Assembly: GCA_947307375.1 (NCBI GenBank)
Contig: CAMZIX010000006.1
Location: forward strand, 1-24,569
Reading direction: 5' to 3'
Source of the DNA: an uncultured Clostridia bacterium
GTDB taxonomy: Bacteria > Bacillota_A > Clostridia > Oscillospirales > Oscillospiraceae
DNA length: 24,569 nt
Shown: in pieces, positions 7,314 to 15,810 of the stretch
How the letters are laid out: every line of letters begins with the position of its first letter
Position numbering within the stretch: the stretch's first letter is position 1
Notes under the pieces: generated by a model
What the model saw: only the letters and a program-made list of their open reading frames with translations
The model's database searches: none
Told to the model about the DNA's origin: nothing
Position numbers and translations under genes: made by a program

Positions 7314-8998
7314 GTCTCGGCGTCATTCTCAACGCCTATCCCGACAGCATCGGCGGGCGGCTGTCGGACATGACGGCGCTGCTGCGGCGCGAGGAGCTGA
7401 AGGACTGCTTTCGCTCTTTTTACATCCTGCCCAGCGTCTTCAACACCGATCTCGACCGCGGCTTTTCCCTGATCGACTATGAGCTGAACCGGACGATGGC
7501 CGCGCCGGAAGACCTTCAAACGCTGGAGTCGCTCGGGATCGACCTGTTCATGGACTTCATCTGCAACCACATTTCGGTGCTGTCGAAACAGTTTCAGGAC
7601 ATTCTGAAAAACGGCGACGCCTCGCCCTACCGGGATTTCTTCATCGACTGGAACCGCTTCTGGGCGGGGCACGGCGAGATGACGGAGGGCGGCTATATCC
7701 AGCCCGACCCGGAGCTCATCCGCGGCATGTTCTTCCGCAAGCCCGGCCTGCCGCTGCTGATGGTGCGCTTTCCCGACGGGCGGGACGTGCCCTACTGGAA
7801 CACCTTCTATCAGGAGCTGCGCTACCGCGCGCCGGACGCGGTGGAGTTGGTCTCCGCGCTGGGGCTGCAGTACGGCGAGGCCGCCGAGATCGCGAAGTTC
7901 TGCGCCGCCGCGCTGCACCGCGGCCAAAAGCCCGCGGAGATCGACTTCGGCGTCTTTACGGACAGAAAGGACGCGGTCGTCTCCTATCTGGAGGCGCAGC
8001 GCAGCTATCTCGGCCAGATGGACGTGAACATCAAGTCTCCGCTGGTGATGGACTACTATCGCGAGACGCTGGAGAAGCTGGCCGGCTACCGCGCCTCGGT
8101 GATCCGTCTCGACGCCTTTGCCTATGCCTCGAAGGAGCTGGGGCGGCACAATTTCCTCAACGAGCCCGAGACCTGGGATCTGCTCAAGACCATCGACGGC
8201 ATTGCCGCCCCGCTGGGGCTGGAGCTGCTGCCGGAGATCCACGCCGACTACAGGACCGGCACCTACCGCGTGCTGGCCGACAAGGGCTATCTGGTCTATG
8301 ACTTCTTCCTGCCCGGTCTGCTGATCGACGCCTTTCGCCGCCAGAGCGGCTGTATGCTCGCCCGCTGGGGAGAAGAGATCGTCCGCGACGGCATCCGCAC
8401 GGTCAACATGCTCGGCTGCCACGACGGCATCCCGCTGCTCGACCTCAAGGGCCTGCTGCCGGAGGAGGATATCCAGGCCGTCATCGACACGGTCGTCGCG
8501 CGCGGCGGTCACGTCAAGGATCTCCACGGCGCAAAGAATATGTATTATCAGGTCAACGCCACCTATTTCAGCGCGCTGGGCGAGGACGAGCGGCGGCTGC
8601 TGCTGGCGCGCGCGGTGCAGCTGTTCATGCCGGGTCGTCCACAGGTCTGGTATCTCGACCTCTTCGCCGGGAAAAACGACTATGAGGCCGTGCGCCGCGC
8701 CGGCGCGGGCGGGCACAAGGAGATCAACCGCAGCAACCTTTCGCTGGATGCCGCGCTCTCGAAGCTCGACAGCCCCGTGGTGCGCGAGCAGCTGACGCTG
8801 CTGCGCATGCGCAACACCGACCCGGTCTTTGCCGGGGACGCCGCCATCTGCTTCCGCTCCGAGGGGAGCGTGCTGGAGATCCGCTGGGAAAACGAAAGCG
8901 GCCGCGCCCTGCTGCGCGCCGACTTTGCCGACAGCGGCTTTTCCGCCGTCATCTCCGACCCGGACGGTGCGGAGCGCTTCCGTTTTGAGCAGCAATAG
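7310..8998 (+). CDS. GH13 sucrose phosphorylase-like enzyme
   Basis: A 562-residue GH13 enzyme, slightly longer than the usual ~490-500 of sucrose phosphorylases. Conserved GH13 regions are visible: DFICNHIS (82-89), RLDAFAYASKELG with nucleophile Asp268, LLPEIH with acid/base Glu309, and GCHDGIPLLDLKGLL with transition-state Asp372. YFSALGEDERRLLLARAV and GRPQVWYLDLFAG are typical of the GH13_18 group. That group includes sucrose, sucrose-6F-phosphate, glucosylglycerate and glucosylglycerol phosphorylases, which use phosphate to release glucose 1-phosphate. The exact substrate is undecided. There is no signal peptide, so it acts in the cytoplasm. It overlaps the P-loop kinase by 4 bases. The partner kinase makes a phosphorylated disaccharide substrate attractive, but this is speculation. 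Confidence 0.85.
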   Translation: MSLGVILNAYPDSIGGRLSDMTALLRREELKDCFRSFYILPSVFNTDLDRGFSLIDYELNRTMAAPEDLQTLESLGIDLFMDFICNHISVLSKQFQDILKNGDASPYRDFFIDWNRFWAGHGEMTEGGYIQPDPELIRGMFFRKPGLPLLMVRFPDGRDVPYWNTFYQELRYRAPDAVELVSALGLQYGEAAEIAKFCAAALHRGQKPAEIDFGVFTDRKDAVVSYLEAQRSYLGQMDVNIKSPLVMDYYRETLEKLAGYRASVIRLDAFAYASKELGRHNFLNEPETWDLLKTIDGIAAPLGLELLPEIHADYRTGTYRVLADKGYLVYDFFLPGLLIDAFRRQSGCMLARWGEEIVRDGIRTVNMLGCHDGIPLLDLKGLLPEEDIQAVIDTVVARGGHVKDLHGAKNMYYQVNATYFSALGEDERRLLLARAVQLFMPGRPQVWYLDLFAGKNDYEAVRRAGAGGHKEINRSNLSLDAALSKLDSPVVREQLTLLRMRNTDPVFAGDAAICFRSEGSVLEIRWENESGRALLRADFADSGFSAVISDPDGAERFRFEQQ

Positions 8999-9089
8999 GA
9001 AGGAAACCGGCCCGCTCGGAAAACGCTGTGTGCGCGTTTGATCGTCTGAATCTTTTTCGGCGCTGACTTTGCTTTTCCCTCTCAACAGA

Positions 9090-9147
9090 AAAACCTCCTG
9101 CGTATCTGCCTCCGACAGCGGACAGACACGCAGGAGGTTTTATTTTT
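9090..9147. terminator. Terminator between the GH13 gene and the citrate operon
   Basis: AAAACCTCCTGCGT (9090-9103) pairs with ACGCAGGAGGTTTT (9128-9141), with a short inner TCTG/CAGA pairing, followed by TATTTTTTT on the plus strand. The opposite strand also ends in a T-run, so it can serve the convergent cit operon. Bases 9004-9089 hold no visible gene. Confidence 0.85.
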
Positions 9148-9188
9148 TTCAAGCAGGCGGAATCGTGAGAGCCGCAAGGACGCCGCCT

Positions 9189-9368
9189 TTAGAAGCCGTA
9201 GCCCAGCAGAGGCTTGAGCATATCGTAGTTGCGGCCGGAACAGAGAAGGACCTTATGTCCCGCCTTCTGGGCGGCCCGGATCGCCTCCAGCGCGCTTGCG
9301 GGCGGGATGTTGCTGCCCGGCGTTGTCAGGGTGCCGTCGATATCCAGAAAAATCAGTTTGCTGTTCAT
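9189..9368 (-). pseudogene. Truncated HAD-family hydrolase (N-terminal fragment)
   Basis: A 59-codon frame, MNSKLIFLDIDGTLTTPGSN... through VLLCSGRNYDMLKPLLGYGF and stop. It carries HAD motif I (DIDGT, catalytic Asp9 and Asp11) and motif II (CSGR), exactly as at the start of Cof-type HAD phosphatases of about 250-280 residues. The cap and motifs III and IV are absent. After the TAA, a shifted frame reads GGVLAALTIPPA before another stop, which faintly resembles the next expected residues, so a frameshift plus deletion is plausible. The start lies 10 bases after the citXG stop with a GAGG ribosome site, so it is still translated with the cit operon. It is probably non-functional. Confidence 0.75.
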
Positions 9369-9378
9369 GTTTCCATCC

Positions 9379-10737
9379 TCAATTTCTTTGGACTTGTTGT
9401 TTCCAGTCGTGCAGGAAAATGCCGGCTGCCAAAAGGTCGGCGCAGCCGCCGGGAGACAGGTCGTGCCGGATGAAGAGCTCGTCCAGTTCCCGGACCCGCG
9501 CCGGCGCAGGGCGGCTGTTTTTCTGCAGTTCTTTCCGCACAAGCTCGCTCATTTCTCCGGCCTGTGCAAAGCCGCCGCGTTTGATCATGTTGGTATCTTT
9601 GCCCAGGGCGATCAGATGCAGCAGAGCGATCACGCCCGCGTCGTTGCGGCTCATGCCTTCGTCCAGGCAGGCTTCCCATACCGGAAGCCCGGTTTTCCGC
9701 ACGGCGGGAAGCCCTGCCGCGGCTTCGCCGCGGATGCCCCGCAGGCCGTATTCCAGGTACAGCCGTTCGCCGGCAGTTCGGGCGCTTCCGTTTTGTTCCA
9801 AGCGCGCAAAATCCGTTTCTACCGCCCTTGTACAGAGCTCCGCGCAGGTCTCGGCGATCCGGTCCGGGTCAAAGCAGGGCGCGTCCGGCTGCCAGAGTCG
9901 ACCGATCGCGCCGCAGATCGTACCGAGCGTGAAGATCGCGCCCTTGTGGGTGTTGACCCCGCCGGTGGCGGCGAGCATTTTCTTTTCCGCTTCGATCCCC
10001 AGCATACGAAGGCCGGAAAAAGCCTCCTGCGCCGGGAGCCCGGACGTTTCGGCGCCGCAGAGAAAACAGCCGCGCCAAAAGCCCCGGAGCGCCGCGGCGC
10101 TTTTTTCAAAGGTCTCCGGCGTCATATCCCGGTGGGAGCCGTTGTTGCTGCGGTCGACCAGCCCGGGCTTGGGCGTGGTCGCCACCTCGTCCAGCAGCGC
10201 TTTCGTGGCAAGCGCGTCCACGCTGTCGGCGTCTGCGGCGAGAAGGCCCTCCCGCAGCAGCTTCGTCACGGCGGCGTTCAGCTCTTCCAGGCTGTGGAGC
10301 CTGCGGGAGGCGCAGCCGCGGCCGACCGCGCCGCAGACCAGGCAGCGGCGTTCTTCCCTGCGGGCGAGCTTCTGCCCGTCGGGGCCGATCACATCCATGT
10401 CAAACAGGCGGCCCATGGGGCTTTCGTCCTCGATCTGCGTGCAGATCGCCTTTAGCGCTTCCGCCGGTGCGTCGACGGCGCTCAGCAGTTCATTTCCTGT
10501 TGGCGCGTGGATAAGCTGCCGGGAAAGGAAGACGAAGCCCGCCTTGTTGCATGCGTTTTCCAGCAGGCGCAGACCGGCATGGAAGCCGCGGCGGATCAGC
10601 GGGCTGTCCTTGACGGGACCGGGGATATTCATCGTAAAGGAGAGCAGCGGCCGGGCATCCTGCGCCAAAAGCTGCCGCTGCGCTTCCGCCCGGCGGTCGC
10701 GGGCGGCCAGCACCTCCTGCAGAGTAACTTCTCTCAT
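9379..10737 (-). CDS. citXG: Bifunctional CitX-CitG: citrate lyase holo-ACP synthase and triphosphoribosyl-dephospho-CoA synthase
   Basis: A 452-residue fusion. Residues 1 to about 165 are CitX, which transfers the phosphoribosyl-dephospho-CoA group to CitD: FTMNIPGPVKDS, a conserved cysteine/arginine cluster RRCLVCGAVGRGCASRR and the trailing His. Residues about 166-452 are CitG, which makes the triphosphoribosyl precursor from dephospho-CoA and ATP: DEVATTPKPGLVDRSNNGSH, GVNTHKGAIFTLG and RNDAGVIALLHLI. CitXG fusions are known in several Firmicutes and enterobacteria. The ATG at 10737 shares one base with the citC stop (TGATG), which implies coupled translation; the nearest ribosome site (GAGG) is about 13 bases upstream, inside citC. 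It serves the cytoplasmic lyase encoded upstream. Confidence 0.93.
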   Translation of the reverse strand: MREVTLQEVLAARDRRAEAQRQLLAQDARPLLSFTMNIPGPVKDSPLIRRGFHAGLRLLENACNKAGFVFLSRQLIHAPTGNELLSAVDAPAEALKAICTQIEDESPMGRLFDMDVIGPDGQKLARREERRCLVCGAVGRGCASRRLHSLEELNAAVTKLLREGLLAADADSVDALATKALLDEVATTPKPGLVDRSNNGSHRDMTPETFEKSAAALRGFWRGCFLCGAETSGLPAQEAFSGLRMLGIEAEKKMLAATGGVNTHKGAIFTLGTICGAIGRLWQPDAPCFDPDRIAETCAELCTRAVETDFARLEQNGSARTAGERLYLEYGLRGIRGEAAAGLPAVRKTGLPVWEACLDEGMSRNDAGVIALLHLIALGKDTNMIKRGGFAQAGEMSELVRKELQKNSRPAPARVRELDELFIRHDLSPGGCADLLAAGIFLHDWKQQVQRN

Positions 10738-11774
10738 CAGTAGTGTCTCGCCTCGTCCATGGCGCGGATGGCTGCGATCACCGGAGCCGCGTCCGCGCTT
10801 TCAAAAAACCGCAGGCTGCTCTCCGGCAGCATAAAGGCCGTCCGTTCAAGCTGTCCATCATGGATCGCCTGGCGCACGCTGCTGGCGCTGACGGTTTCCC
10901 CGTTCAGCGCGAGACGTGGGATCATCCGGAAGTCTACGCCCCGCTTCGGCAGCTCCGTCGCCATGGTCTCGTTGTAGAGCGCCGTCACATGGCTGCTTGT
11001 TTCCTCGCCCGCATAGCGCGCCGTGACGCCCAGCGCCACGGCGATCCTCCCGAACACCGCCAGGTCCAGCTTCGCGTGGGCCAGGATCGCCGCGTCCTCG
11101 TCCCGGAGGAAATAGCTGGGGAAGGTCGCGGAGGAAATGATATACGGCCCGGAATCGTGCAGGATCACGTTCGGAAGATCGGCAATGCCCTCCTTTACCA
11201 GCTTCTTGCGCACGGCAAAGGGGATCGGGCCCGCTTCTTCGCTGAGCAGGAAGAGGTGAAGCGTGTCGTTTTCCGCGGCCGCGCGCTCGACCAGGTGCCG
11301 ATGGCCCAGGGTAAAGGGGTTGGCGTTCATCACGACGGCGGCGCTTTTCCCCTCCCGGCGGGTCTTTTCCAACGCTCTCAAATAGCGGGCAAAGCCGTCG
11401 CGCCGGTTTTCCATGAAGACCAGCTCGCCTTCGACGCGGGCGATTTCATAAAAGCCCAGATCCCGGAAGATCCGGTCGTTTTTCGCCTTGGTATAGAGAA
11501 AGACTTGGCTGTTGCCGCGCTCCATCTGCTTTTCCAGCAGATGGCTCACCACCTGGTTCATCAGGCCCTCGCCGCGGTGCGACGAGGAGACGGCCAGGCA
11601 GCGCAGCGTGTTTTTGAAGCTGCTGCCCGCAGCGATCAGCGCGCCGTCCTCGTCGAAAACGCCGCAGCTGTAGTCCAGGTTCTTGTCCCGCCGGATGCCC
11701 TCGGCCCGCAGAAGCTCGTCCATCTGGGCCTGCGTGCGGGCGTCGCGCGGGAAGATTTCTCCGAGAGAAGCCAT
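10737..11774 (-). CDS. citC: [Citrate (pro-3S)-lyase] ligase CitC
   Basis: A 345-residue protein of normal CitC length. The N-terminal ~130 residues form a GNAT-like domain (LAVSSSHRGEGLMNQVVSHL). The C-terminal part is a nucleotidyltransferase-fold domain with the HxGH-type motif NPFTLGHRHLVERAA (about 173-187), then SGPYIISSATFPSYFL and LNGETVSASSVRQAI, the last corresponding to an ISxSxxR-type motif. CitC uses ATP and acetate to acetylate the thiol of the CitD prosthetic group and so activates citrate lyase. It lies between the transporter and citXG, the classical accessory context. The ATG at 11774 has GAGGTG about 6 bases upstream. Confidence 0.94.
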   Translation of the reverse strand: MASLGEIFPRDARTQAQMDELLRAEGIRRDKNLDYSCGVFDEDGALIAAGSSFKNTLRCLAVSSSHRGEGLMNQVVSHLLEKQMERGNSQVFLYTKAKNDRIFRDLGFYEIARVEGELVFMENRRDGFARYLRALEKTRREGKSAAVVMNANPFTLGHRHLVERAAAENDTLHLFLLSEEAGPIPFAVRKKLVKEGIADLPNVILHDSGPYIISSATFPSYFLRDEDAAILAHAKLDLAVFGRIAVALGVTARYAGEETSSHVTALYNETMATELPKRGVDFRMIPRLALNGETVSASSVRQAIHDGQLERTAFMLPESSLRFFESADAAPVIAAIRAMDEARHY

Positions 11775-11794
11775 AGGTCACCTCGTTTGAAAAG

Positions 11795-11824
11795 GATCCC
11801 CCTGATAGCGAGACCAGGGGGATC
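11795..11824. terminator. Intercistronic hairpin between the citrate transporter and citC
   Basis: GATCCCCCTG (11795-11804) pairs perfectly with CAGGGGGATC (11815-11824) around a 10-base loop. On the transcribed minus strand it is followed by CTTTTC, a short T-run. It may be a leaky terminator or an RNA-stabilising hairpin that lowers citC-citXG relative to the transporter. Confidence 0.55.
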
Positions 11825-11841
11825 GAATCGCGCTTGCTTTT

Positions 11842-13248
11842 TCAGATCGGCATGATGCCGAGCAGCACGGCGAAGAGCATGCAGAGGATGGAGAAGATCC
11901 ACACATAGAAGAAGCTGTTCTTGATGTGGTCCTTGATGTCCACGTCCGCAAGGCCGGTGCCGAGCAGGGTCGCGGGTACCATCGGGCTGATGAAGGTCGC
12001 GCAGTTGCGGCAGACGACCATGGCTACGGCGATGGGCAGTGCCTCGACGCCGAAGGCCTGGCCGATGCCGATGATGACGGGCATCAGGCCGTAGAAGTAG
12101 CTGTCGGTATCGAAGGCCAGCGCCAGCGGCACGGACAGGACGCCGATGACCAGCGGCAGGTTCTTGCCGAGCGCGGCGGGCAGGATGCCGGACACGATCC
12201 CAGCCAGGCAGCGCACCACGGAAGGCGTGGCGTCGGCGGTCAGCTCCATAGTCTTGGCGGAAATGACCTTGCCGTCGGCGCCGATGCTGGAGGTCAGAAC
12301 GCCCATCAGCACGGCGGCTCCCATCAGCGTGGAGCACATCATCAGCGCGGGACCGGCGTGAAGGTTGATGAGCTTCTTATGGGCCTTGGCGCTGAAGCCA
12401 TAGTTGACGAAGAGGGCGATGGCGCAGCCGAGCATGAAGGGGAAGTAGCTCGGGAACACGTCCCAGATCAGCAGGGCAATGACCGCGACAGTCAGCAGGA
12501 TGTTGAACACGAAGAGCTTGGGGCGGGCCAGCTCGTTGTCGGCGGCCTGCTCAGCCTGCTCTTCCAGCTCCACGGTGCCCTCGATTTCGGCGAGCTTGCC
12601 GTGGAGGCCGGCGCCGCGCTTCTTTTCCTGGAAGCCGGTGAGCACCGCATGGACCAGAGCCAGCACGATACCGAAGATCTGGATGGGAAGGATCGTCTGC
12701 CAGAGACTGCCGGCCTCAATGCCGAGGACGGAGGCCGCGCGCATCGTGGGGCCTGCCCAGGGCATCAGGTTCAGCACGCCCATGGACAGCACCGCGATCC
12801 GTAGCAGAGAGGTTTTCCGCATATGCATGCGTTTGAAGACGGGCAGCATAGCCGGGATGACGATGCAGAAGGTCGAGGCGCCGCCGCCGTCCAGATGGCC
12901 GACAAGGGCGATAATACAGGTAACGACCGCCACACCGATCACGTTGTCGCCGACAAGCTTCATCAGCTTTCCGATGATGACGTCGAACATGCCGGCGTCG
13001 GTCATGAAGCCGAAATACAGGACGGAGAACACGAACAGAGCTGCGGTGGGGCCTGTGCTGGAAAAGCCGGATTTGATCATCGCGGCGATATCGTCGAAGC
13101 TGTTGCGGCCGAAAATGACCAGCACCAGCGCCAGAAGGGTAGGCCAGACAATAAAGGCGATGGCGGGTTGGGTCTTGCTCTTGAACAGGGTAACGACGAT
13201 GGCAATGATGGTTACCAAACCAAGAATGCCAACTACAAGGTCGCTCAT
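11842..13248 (-). CDS. CitMHS-family citrate transporter
   Basis: A 468-residue polytopic membrane protein with about 11-12 hydrophobic segments and a charged cytoplasmic loop near residues 206-240 (EKKRGAGLHGKLAEIEGTVELEEQ). Conserved blocks such as GHLDGGGASTFCIVIPAMLP, MPWAGPTMRAASVL and AALGKNLPLVIGVL with ALAFDTDSYFYGLMPVI are typical of the CitMHS family, which imports citrate complexed with a divalent metal ion using cation symport. Its place between citF and citC supports citrate as substrate. This differs from the CitS/CitT carriers of enterobacterial citrate operons. The ATG at 13248 has a GAGGA ribosome site about 6 bases upstream. Metal preference cannot be read from the sequence. 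Confidence 0.9.
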   Translation of the reverse strand: MSDLVVGILGLVTIIAIVVTLFKSKTQPAIAFIVWPTLLALVLVIFGRNSFDDIAAMIKSGFSSTGPTAALFVFSVLYFGFMTDAGMFDVIIGKLMKLVGDNVIGVAVVTCIIALVGHLDGGGASTFCIVIPAMLPVFKRMHMRKTSLLRIAVLSMGVLNLMPWAGPTMRAASVLGIEAGSLWQTILPIQIFGIVLALVHAVLTGFQEKKRGAGLHGKLAEIEGTVELEEQAEQAADNELARPKLFVFNILLTVAVIALLIWDVFPSYFPFMLGCAIALFVNYGFSAKAHKKLINLHAGPALMMCSTLMGAAVLMGVLTSSIGADGKVISAKTMELTADATPSVVRCLAGIVSGILPAALGKNLPLVIGVLSVPLALAFDTDSYFYGLMPVIIGIGQAFGVEALPIAVAMVVCRNCATFISPMVPATLLGTGLADVDIKDHIKNSFFYVWIFSILCMLFAVLLGIMPI

Positions 13249-13324
13249 TTTTCTTCCTCGCTTTCAGATGATAGTAGGATCAGACGCTGTCTTCCTTCGT
13301 CAGCGGGTTTCTTTCCTGTCTATG

Positions 13325-13341
13325 AAAAAAGGCTCAGCCTT
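13325..13341 (-). terminator. Short hairpin with U-run overlapping the citF stop
   Basis: On the minus strand AAGGC-TGA-GCCTT is followed immediately by a T-run. The loop is the citF stop codon itself. The stem is only 5 bp, so it would be a weak attenuator between citDEF and the transporter-citC-citXG part. Confidence 0.4.
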
Positions 13342-14899
13342 CTTCCAGCGTATAGGGCTTGATCTTGCGGACCACATCCAGGATCGTACCGTCGCGCGCT
13401 TCGAGCACGGCGACGACCTTGTCCTCCCACTGCAGGTCGTCCGGACGGCCGACCAGCGAGTAGGCCTTCTCCTTCAGCTCCTCGACGGGAACGTGCTTGA
13501 TGCCGGCTTTGTCGAGGCATTCAATCAGGTCGGGGCGCAGAGGGTTGACCGCGATGCCGTAGTCCGTGACCAGCACGTCCACGCAGTCGCCGGGCGTCGT
13601 AACGGTGACGACGTGCTCGCAGACCGTGGCCATGCGGCCGCGGATCAGCGGGGTGACGATGATGCAGCACTTCGCGCCGGCCGCGGTGTCCGGATGGCCG
13701 CCGGGCGCGCCGCGCAGTACGCCGTCAGAGCCGGTGAGGACGTTGACGTTGAAGCCGGTGTCGATCTCCAGCGCAGCAAGCACGACGAAATCGAGCTTGT
13801 TGACGAAAGCGCCCTTGTTGGCGGGGTTGGCGTACTGGGAGGCGGACATCTCGAAGTGGTTCGGGGTCTGGTTGATGGAGTTGACCGCGTCCAGGTCGAA
13901 GTCCTGCACGTCGATGACCTTGCCGACCTTGCCCTTCTTCAGCAGCTCCACCATGGGGCCGCAGATGCCGCCGATGGCCCAGCCCATCTTGATGTTCCGC
14001 TCGTCCATGTACTTTTCCAGGAAGAGGTTGGCCGCCAGGGAGGGGCCGCCCACGCCGGTCTGGAAGGAGAAGCCCTCCTTGAAATACGGCGTGGCGGCGA
14101 TGACCTTCGCCACGTCCTCGGCCATCATCAGATCCCGGGGGTTCTGGCTGATGCGGGCGGCGGCGGAGGCGATCTTCTTCGGGTTGCCGATGGAGTCGAC
14201 CACCACGACCGCGTCCACGTCGATGGCCTCGACGGAGGCGGGCATGTTCGGGAAGTCCACCAGGCAGTCGGTGACGACGACCACATGATCGGCGTACTTG
14301 GCGTCGGTCATGGCATAGCCCATGGAGCCGCAGTTGGACTTGCCGCCGATGCCGCGGCAGTTGCCCACGCAGTCGCTGGTGGGCGCGGCGATGAAGGCGA
14401 TGTCGATGTGCACCTCTCCGCCCTCGATGGCCCGGGGACGGCCGCCGTGGCTGCGGATGATGGCGGGCGTCCTCAGCTTGCCGGCGGAGACCACCTCGCC
14501 CATGCGGCCGCGGATGCCGCTGGTCTGGATGCCGACGACCTTGCCCTGCTCGATGTAATCGGCGATCGGGTCGTGGGCGTTGCCCAGGGAGGAGGCGGCG
14601 ATCGTCAGTTCGTCGAGCCCCAGCTCCTCGATGGCGGCCTTCATGACCATGTTGACCACGTAGTCGCCGTCGCGCAGATGGTGGTGGAAGGAGAAGGTCA
14701 TGCCGCTCTTCGCGCCGCACTGGCGCAGCGCGTCGGCCAGGGTCTCCACGATCTTGCTCTCCTGCGGCTTTTCATAGCGGCGGGTGCGGGGGGAAGCCTT
14801 CTGGATGTACTTGCCATCCATGTAGTTTTTGCCCTGATAGACCTCTCTGCCGTCTTTCAGCAGGAAGTCCGGGATCTCTCTGCCTACTGCGTTTTTCAT
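13334..14899 (-). CDS. citF: Citrate lyase alpha subunit CitF (citrate:acetyl-ACP transferase)
   Basis: A 521-residue protein of normal CitF length. Recognised blocks include FSFHHHLRDGDYVVNMVM near residue 69, GIQTSGIRGRMGEVVSAGKL, SHGGRPRAIEGGEVHIDIAF, DCVGNCRGIGGKSNCGSMGY, the CoA-transferase-type FQTGVGGPSLAANLFL near 283, and GGHPDTAAGAKCCIIVTPLIRG followed by a conserved TDYGIAVNP near the C-terminus. CitF exchanges the acetyl group on the CitD prosthetic arm for citrate, releasing acetate. Its ATG overlaps the citE stop by 4 bases (ATGA), so it is translated with the other subunits. No frameshift or missing block was seen. Confidence 0.96.
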   Translation of the reverse strand: MKNAVGREIPDFLLKDGREVYQGKNYMDGKYIQKASPRTRRYEKPQESKIVETLADALRQCGAKSGMTFSFHHHLRDGDYVVNMVMKAAIEELGLDELTIAASSLGNAHDPIADYIEQGKVVGIQTSGIRGRMGEVVSAGKLRTPAIIRSHGGRPRAIEGGEVHIDIAFIAAPTSDCVGNCRGIGGKSNCGSMGYAMTDAKYADHVVVVTDCLVDFPNMPASVEAIDVDAVVVVDSIGNPKKIASAAARISQNPRDLMMAEDVAKVIAATPYFKEGFSFQTGVGGPSLAANLFLEKYMDERNIKMGWAIGGICGPMVELLKKGKVGKVIDVQDFDLDAVNSINQTPNHFEMSASQYANPANKGAFVNKLDFVVLAALEIDTGFNVNVLTGSDGVLRGAPGGHPDTAAGAKCCIIVTPLIRGRMATVCEHVVTVTTPGDCVDVLVTDYGIAVNPLRPDLIECLDKAGIKHVPVEELKEKAYSLVGRPDDLQWEDKVVAVLEARDGTILDVVRKIKPYTLEEG

Positions 14900-15810
14900 A
14901 CCAGATCTCCCTCCCAGAGCCCGCAGGCGCGGGCCAGCTTCAAGGTCCTCTCGGCGCCGGGGATAAAGGCGATGTCGATCATCTTGCCGTCCACGGTGAA
15001 GACGCCCACGCCCGCGGCGCTCTGCTCGCGATAGGCGCGCACGATCTTCTCCGCCTGGCGGATCTCCTTCTCCGTCGGGGCAAAGACCTGATGGACGAAG
15101 CGGATCTGCTTGGGGTTGATGAGGCTCTTGCCGTCAAAGCCCATGGCCTTGTTCTGCAGCACCTCGGCCTCAAAGCCCTCCTGATCGTCCAGGTTGGTGA
15201 ACACGGTGTCAAAGCACTGGATGCCGGCGGCACGGGCGGCGATCAGCATCTGTCCGCGGGCGGCCAACATGTCCACACCGTCGCGCTGCGGGGTAGTCTG
15301 CATACACTTGCGGAAGTCGCCGCCGGAGATGGCGACGCCGAACATACGGGGAGAAGCTGCGCAGATCTCGTAGGCGTTGAGAATGCCCTTGGGGCTTTCG
15401 AGCGCGGCCATCAGGAGCGTGCGGCCCTTCTCTACGCCGAATTCCTCCTCGGCGGCCTCGACGGCCTTTTCGACCGTCAGCACGTCCTGCGCGCTCTCGC
15501 ACTTGGCGATGCGGATGCCGTCGGCCCCGCCCGCCACGCACACGCGGATATCCTCCTGCCAGTGCGGGGTGTCCAGGCCGTTGATGCGCACGATGACCTC
15601 GGTGTCGCCGTAGTCGATGGTCTTCAGCGCGTGGTACAGGGAGAAGCGGGCGGCGTCCTTCTGGTTCTCGGCCACCGCGTCCTCCAGGTCCAGCATGATG
15701 CTGTCGCAGCCGTAGATGTAGGCGTCCTTGATGAGGCCCGGCTTCTGCGCGTTCATGAACATCATGGTGCGGCGCAGGCGGAAGCGTTCCGGTCTCGGTC
15801 TCGGGATCAT
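14896..15810 (-). CDS. citE: Citrate lyase beta subunit CitE
   Basis: A 304-residue TIM-barrel lyase. Diagnostic blocks are RRTMMFMNAQKPGLIKDA at the start, YGCDSIMLDLEDAVAENQKD with the Mg-binding acid region, VIVRINGLDTPHW with the citrate-contacting Arg, ALESPKGILNAYEI with the second metal-binding Glu, and GFDGKSLINPKQIRFVHQVF. CitE cleaves citryl-ACP to oxaloacetate and acetyl-ACP. The ATG at 15810 was chosen because it overlaps the citD stop (ATGA) and gives the family start MIPRPRPERFRLRR; an in-frame start 21 codons upstream lies inside citD and has no family support. Confidence 0.96.
   Translation of the reverse strand: MIPRPRPERFRLRRTMMFMNAQKPGLIKDAYIYGCDSIMLDLEDAVAENQKDAARFSLYHALKTIDYGDTEVIVRINGLDTPHWQEDIRVCVAGGADGIRIAKCESAQDVLTVEKAVEAAEEEFGVEKGRTLLMAALESPKGILNAYEICAASPRMFGVAISGGDFRKCMQTTPQRDGVDMLAARGQMLIAARAAGIQCFDTVFTNLDDQEGFEAEVLQNKAMGFDGKSLINPKQIRFVHQVFAPTEKEIRQAEKIVRAYREQSAAGVGVFTVDGKMIDIAFIPGAERTLKLARACGLWEGDLV

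Noticed and set aside
6974..9085. A 703-codon open frame on the minus strand across the GH13 gene
   Set aside because: It is antisense to the GH13 gene with its full set of catalytic motifs, and shows no recognisable domain itself.
12479..15034. An 851-codon open frame on the plus strand across the citrate lyase region
   Set aside because: It is antisense to the transporter, citF and part of citE, all of which have clear family motifs. Its composition is low-complexity (Asp/His/Val/Gly-rich), as expected of a GC-rich shadow frame.
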